A stretch of 64,000 nt of DNA from Osedax fenrisi (lineage: Eukaryota > Annelida > Polychaeta > Sabellida > Siboglinidae), in NCBI GenBank assembly GCA_964019155.1, contig OZ025243.1:11901444-11965443 (forward strand). The letters are read 5' to 3'. The translations under genes and the position numbers were made by a program. How positions within the stretch are numbered: position 1 is the stretch's first letter; every line of letters begins with the position of its first letter. Positions 63,750-64,000 of this stretch are shown in pieces. A model generated the notes under the pieces. The model was not told the DNA's origin and made no database searches. It worked only from the letters and a program-made list of their open reading frames with translations.

Positions 63750-64000
63750 CTGTTAAGGATTGTTATTCAGTTTATCATGTGATTATTATAAACAAACAAG
63801 TGTTTTATATTAAACGGTAATCATTATTCACGGTGATACTATACTTCTATTATTTGCAAGTATTTCTGAATATTCGCAGTTTTTATATCAAACATATTGG
63901 ATCATAAGTGTGGCCTCACTTCTATAATATTACCATGACAACCCTACTATAATATTACCATGACAACCCTACTATAATATTACCATGACAACCCTACTAT
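63750..64000. repeat. SRP68 intron with 25-bp tandem repeat at the window edge
   Basis: From 63921 to the end there are three copies, the last cut by the edge, of TATAATATTACCATGACAAC plus CCTAC (25 bp). The array continues outside the window. The preceding 170 bp is plain AT-rich intron. Confidence 0.75.

Overview
This is a very AT-rich, intron-rich eukaryotic window, most likely from an invertebrate metazoan. The evidence is split genes with GT-AG introns, an animal-type KLF zinc-finger factor, the SRP68 C-terminus, several families of non-LTR retrotransposons, a tRNA-derived SINE and hAT transposons. The species cannot be named from sequence alone. There are no bacterial, plasmid or organellar features. 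Most ORFs of 60-100 codons are translations of (TA)n microsatellites and are not genes.

Layout. Positions 1-21900 are gene-poor. They hold MITEs (21-334, 3751-4172, 15468-16071), a nearly intact LINE reverse transcriptase (4331-5710), decayed LINE pieces on both strands, two SINE copies, and a hAT-type element with an 8-bp target duplication nested in a LINE (12548-13826). A complete five-exon KLF gene lies on the minus strand (24215 down to 21923, 342 aa). Positions 25100-37500 are a transposon graveyard with clear nesting: a MITE inside a hAT (25426-27790) inside a LINE; a MITE next to a LINE remnant (30759-32760); and two LINE copies on the minus strand (33702-36120).

Positions 37734-63110 carry a large plus-strand gene that I reconstruct as 18 exons and 775 codons with consistent phase at every junction. 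The N-terminal ~260 residues look like a protein with about six membrane spans. A long polar, partly Q-rich tail follows, then a C-terminal block of about 105 residues. Ten consecutive exons (6-15) are all symmetric phase 1-1; three are tandem duplicates, and six in a row use an unusual GTTATT or GTTACT donor. The introns hold LINE pieces, a SINE, a 230-bp hAT MITE, a 14-bp CCCTAA-containing minisatellite and a 3.4-kb cluster of related TA-flanked MITEs (56490-59921). The last exon of SRP68 lies convergently on the minus strand at 63501-63749, and the rest of that gene is beyond the right edge.

Themes. Across the two complete gene models, 12 of 21 donors have T at position +3. The TA-flanked MITE families share a design: GGGGA-type ends plus many copies of a family-specific 10-11-mer at both ends and in the middle. 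(TA)n tracts flank the SINEs and break up LINEs and introns throughout.
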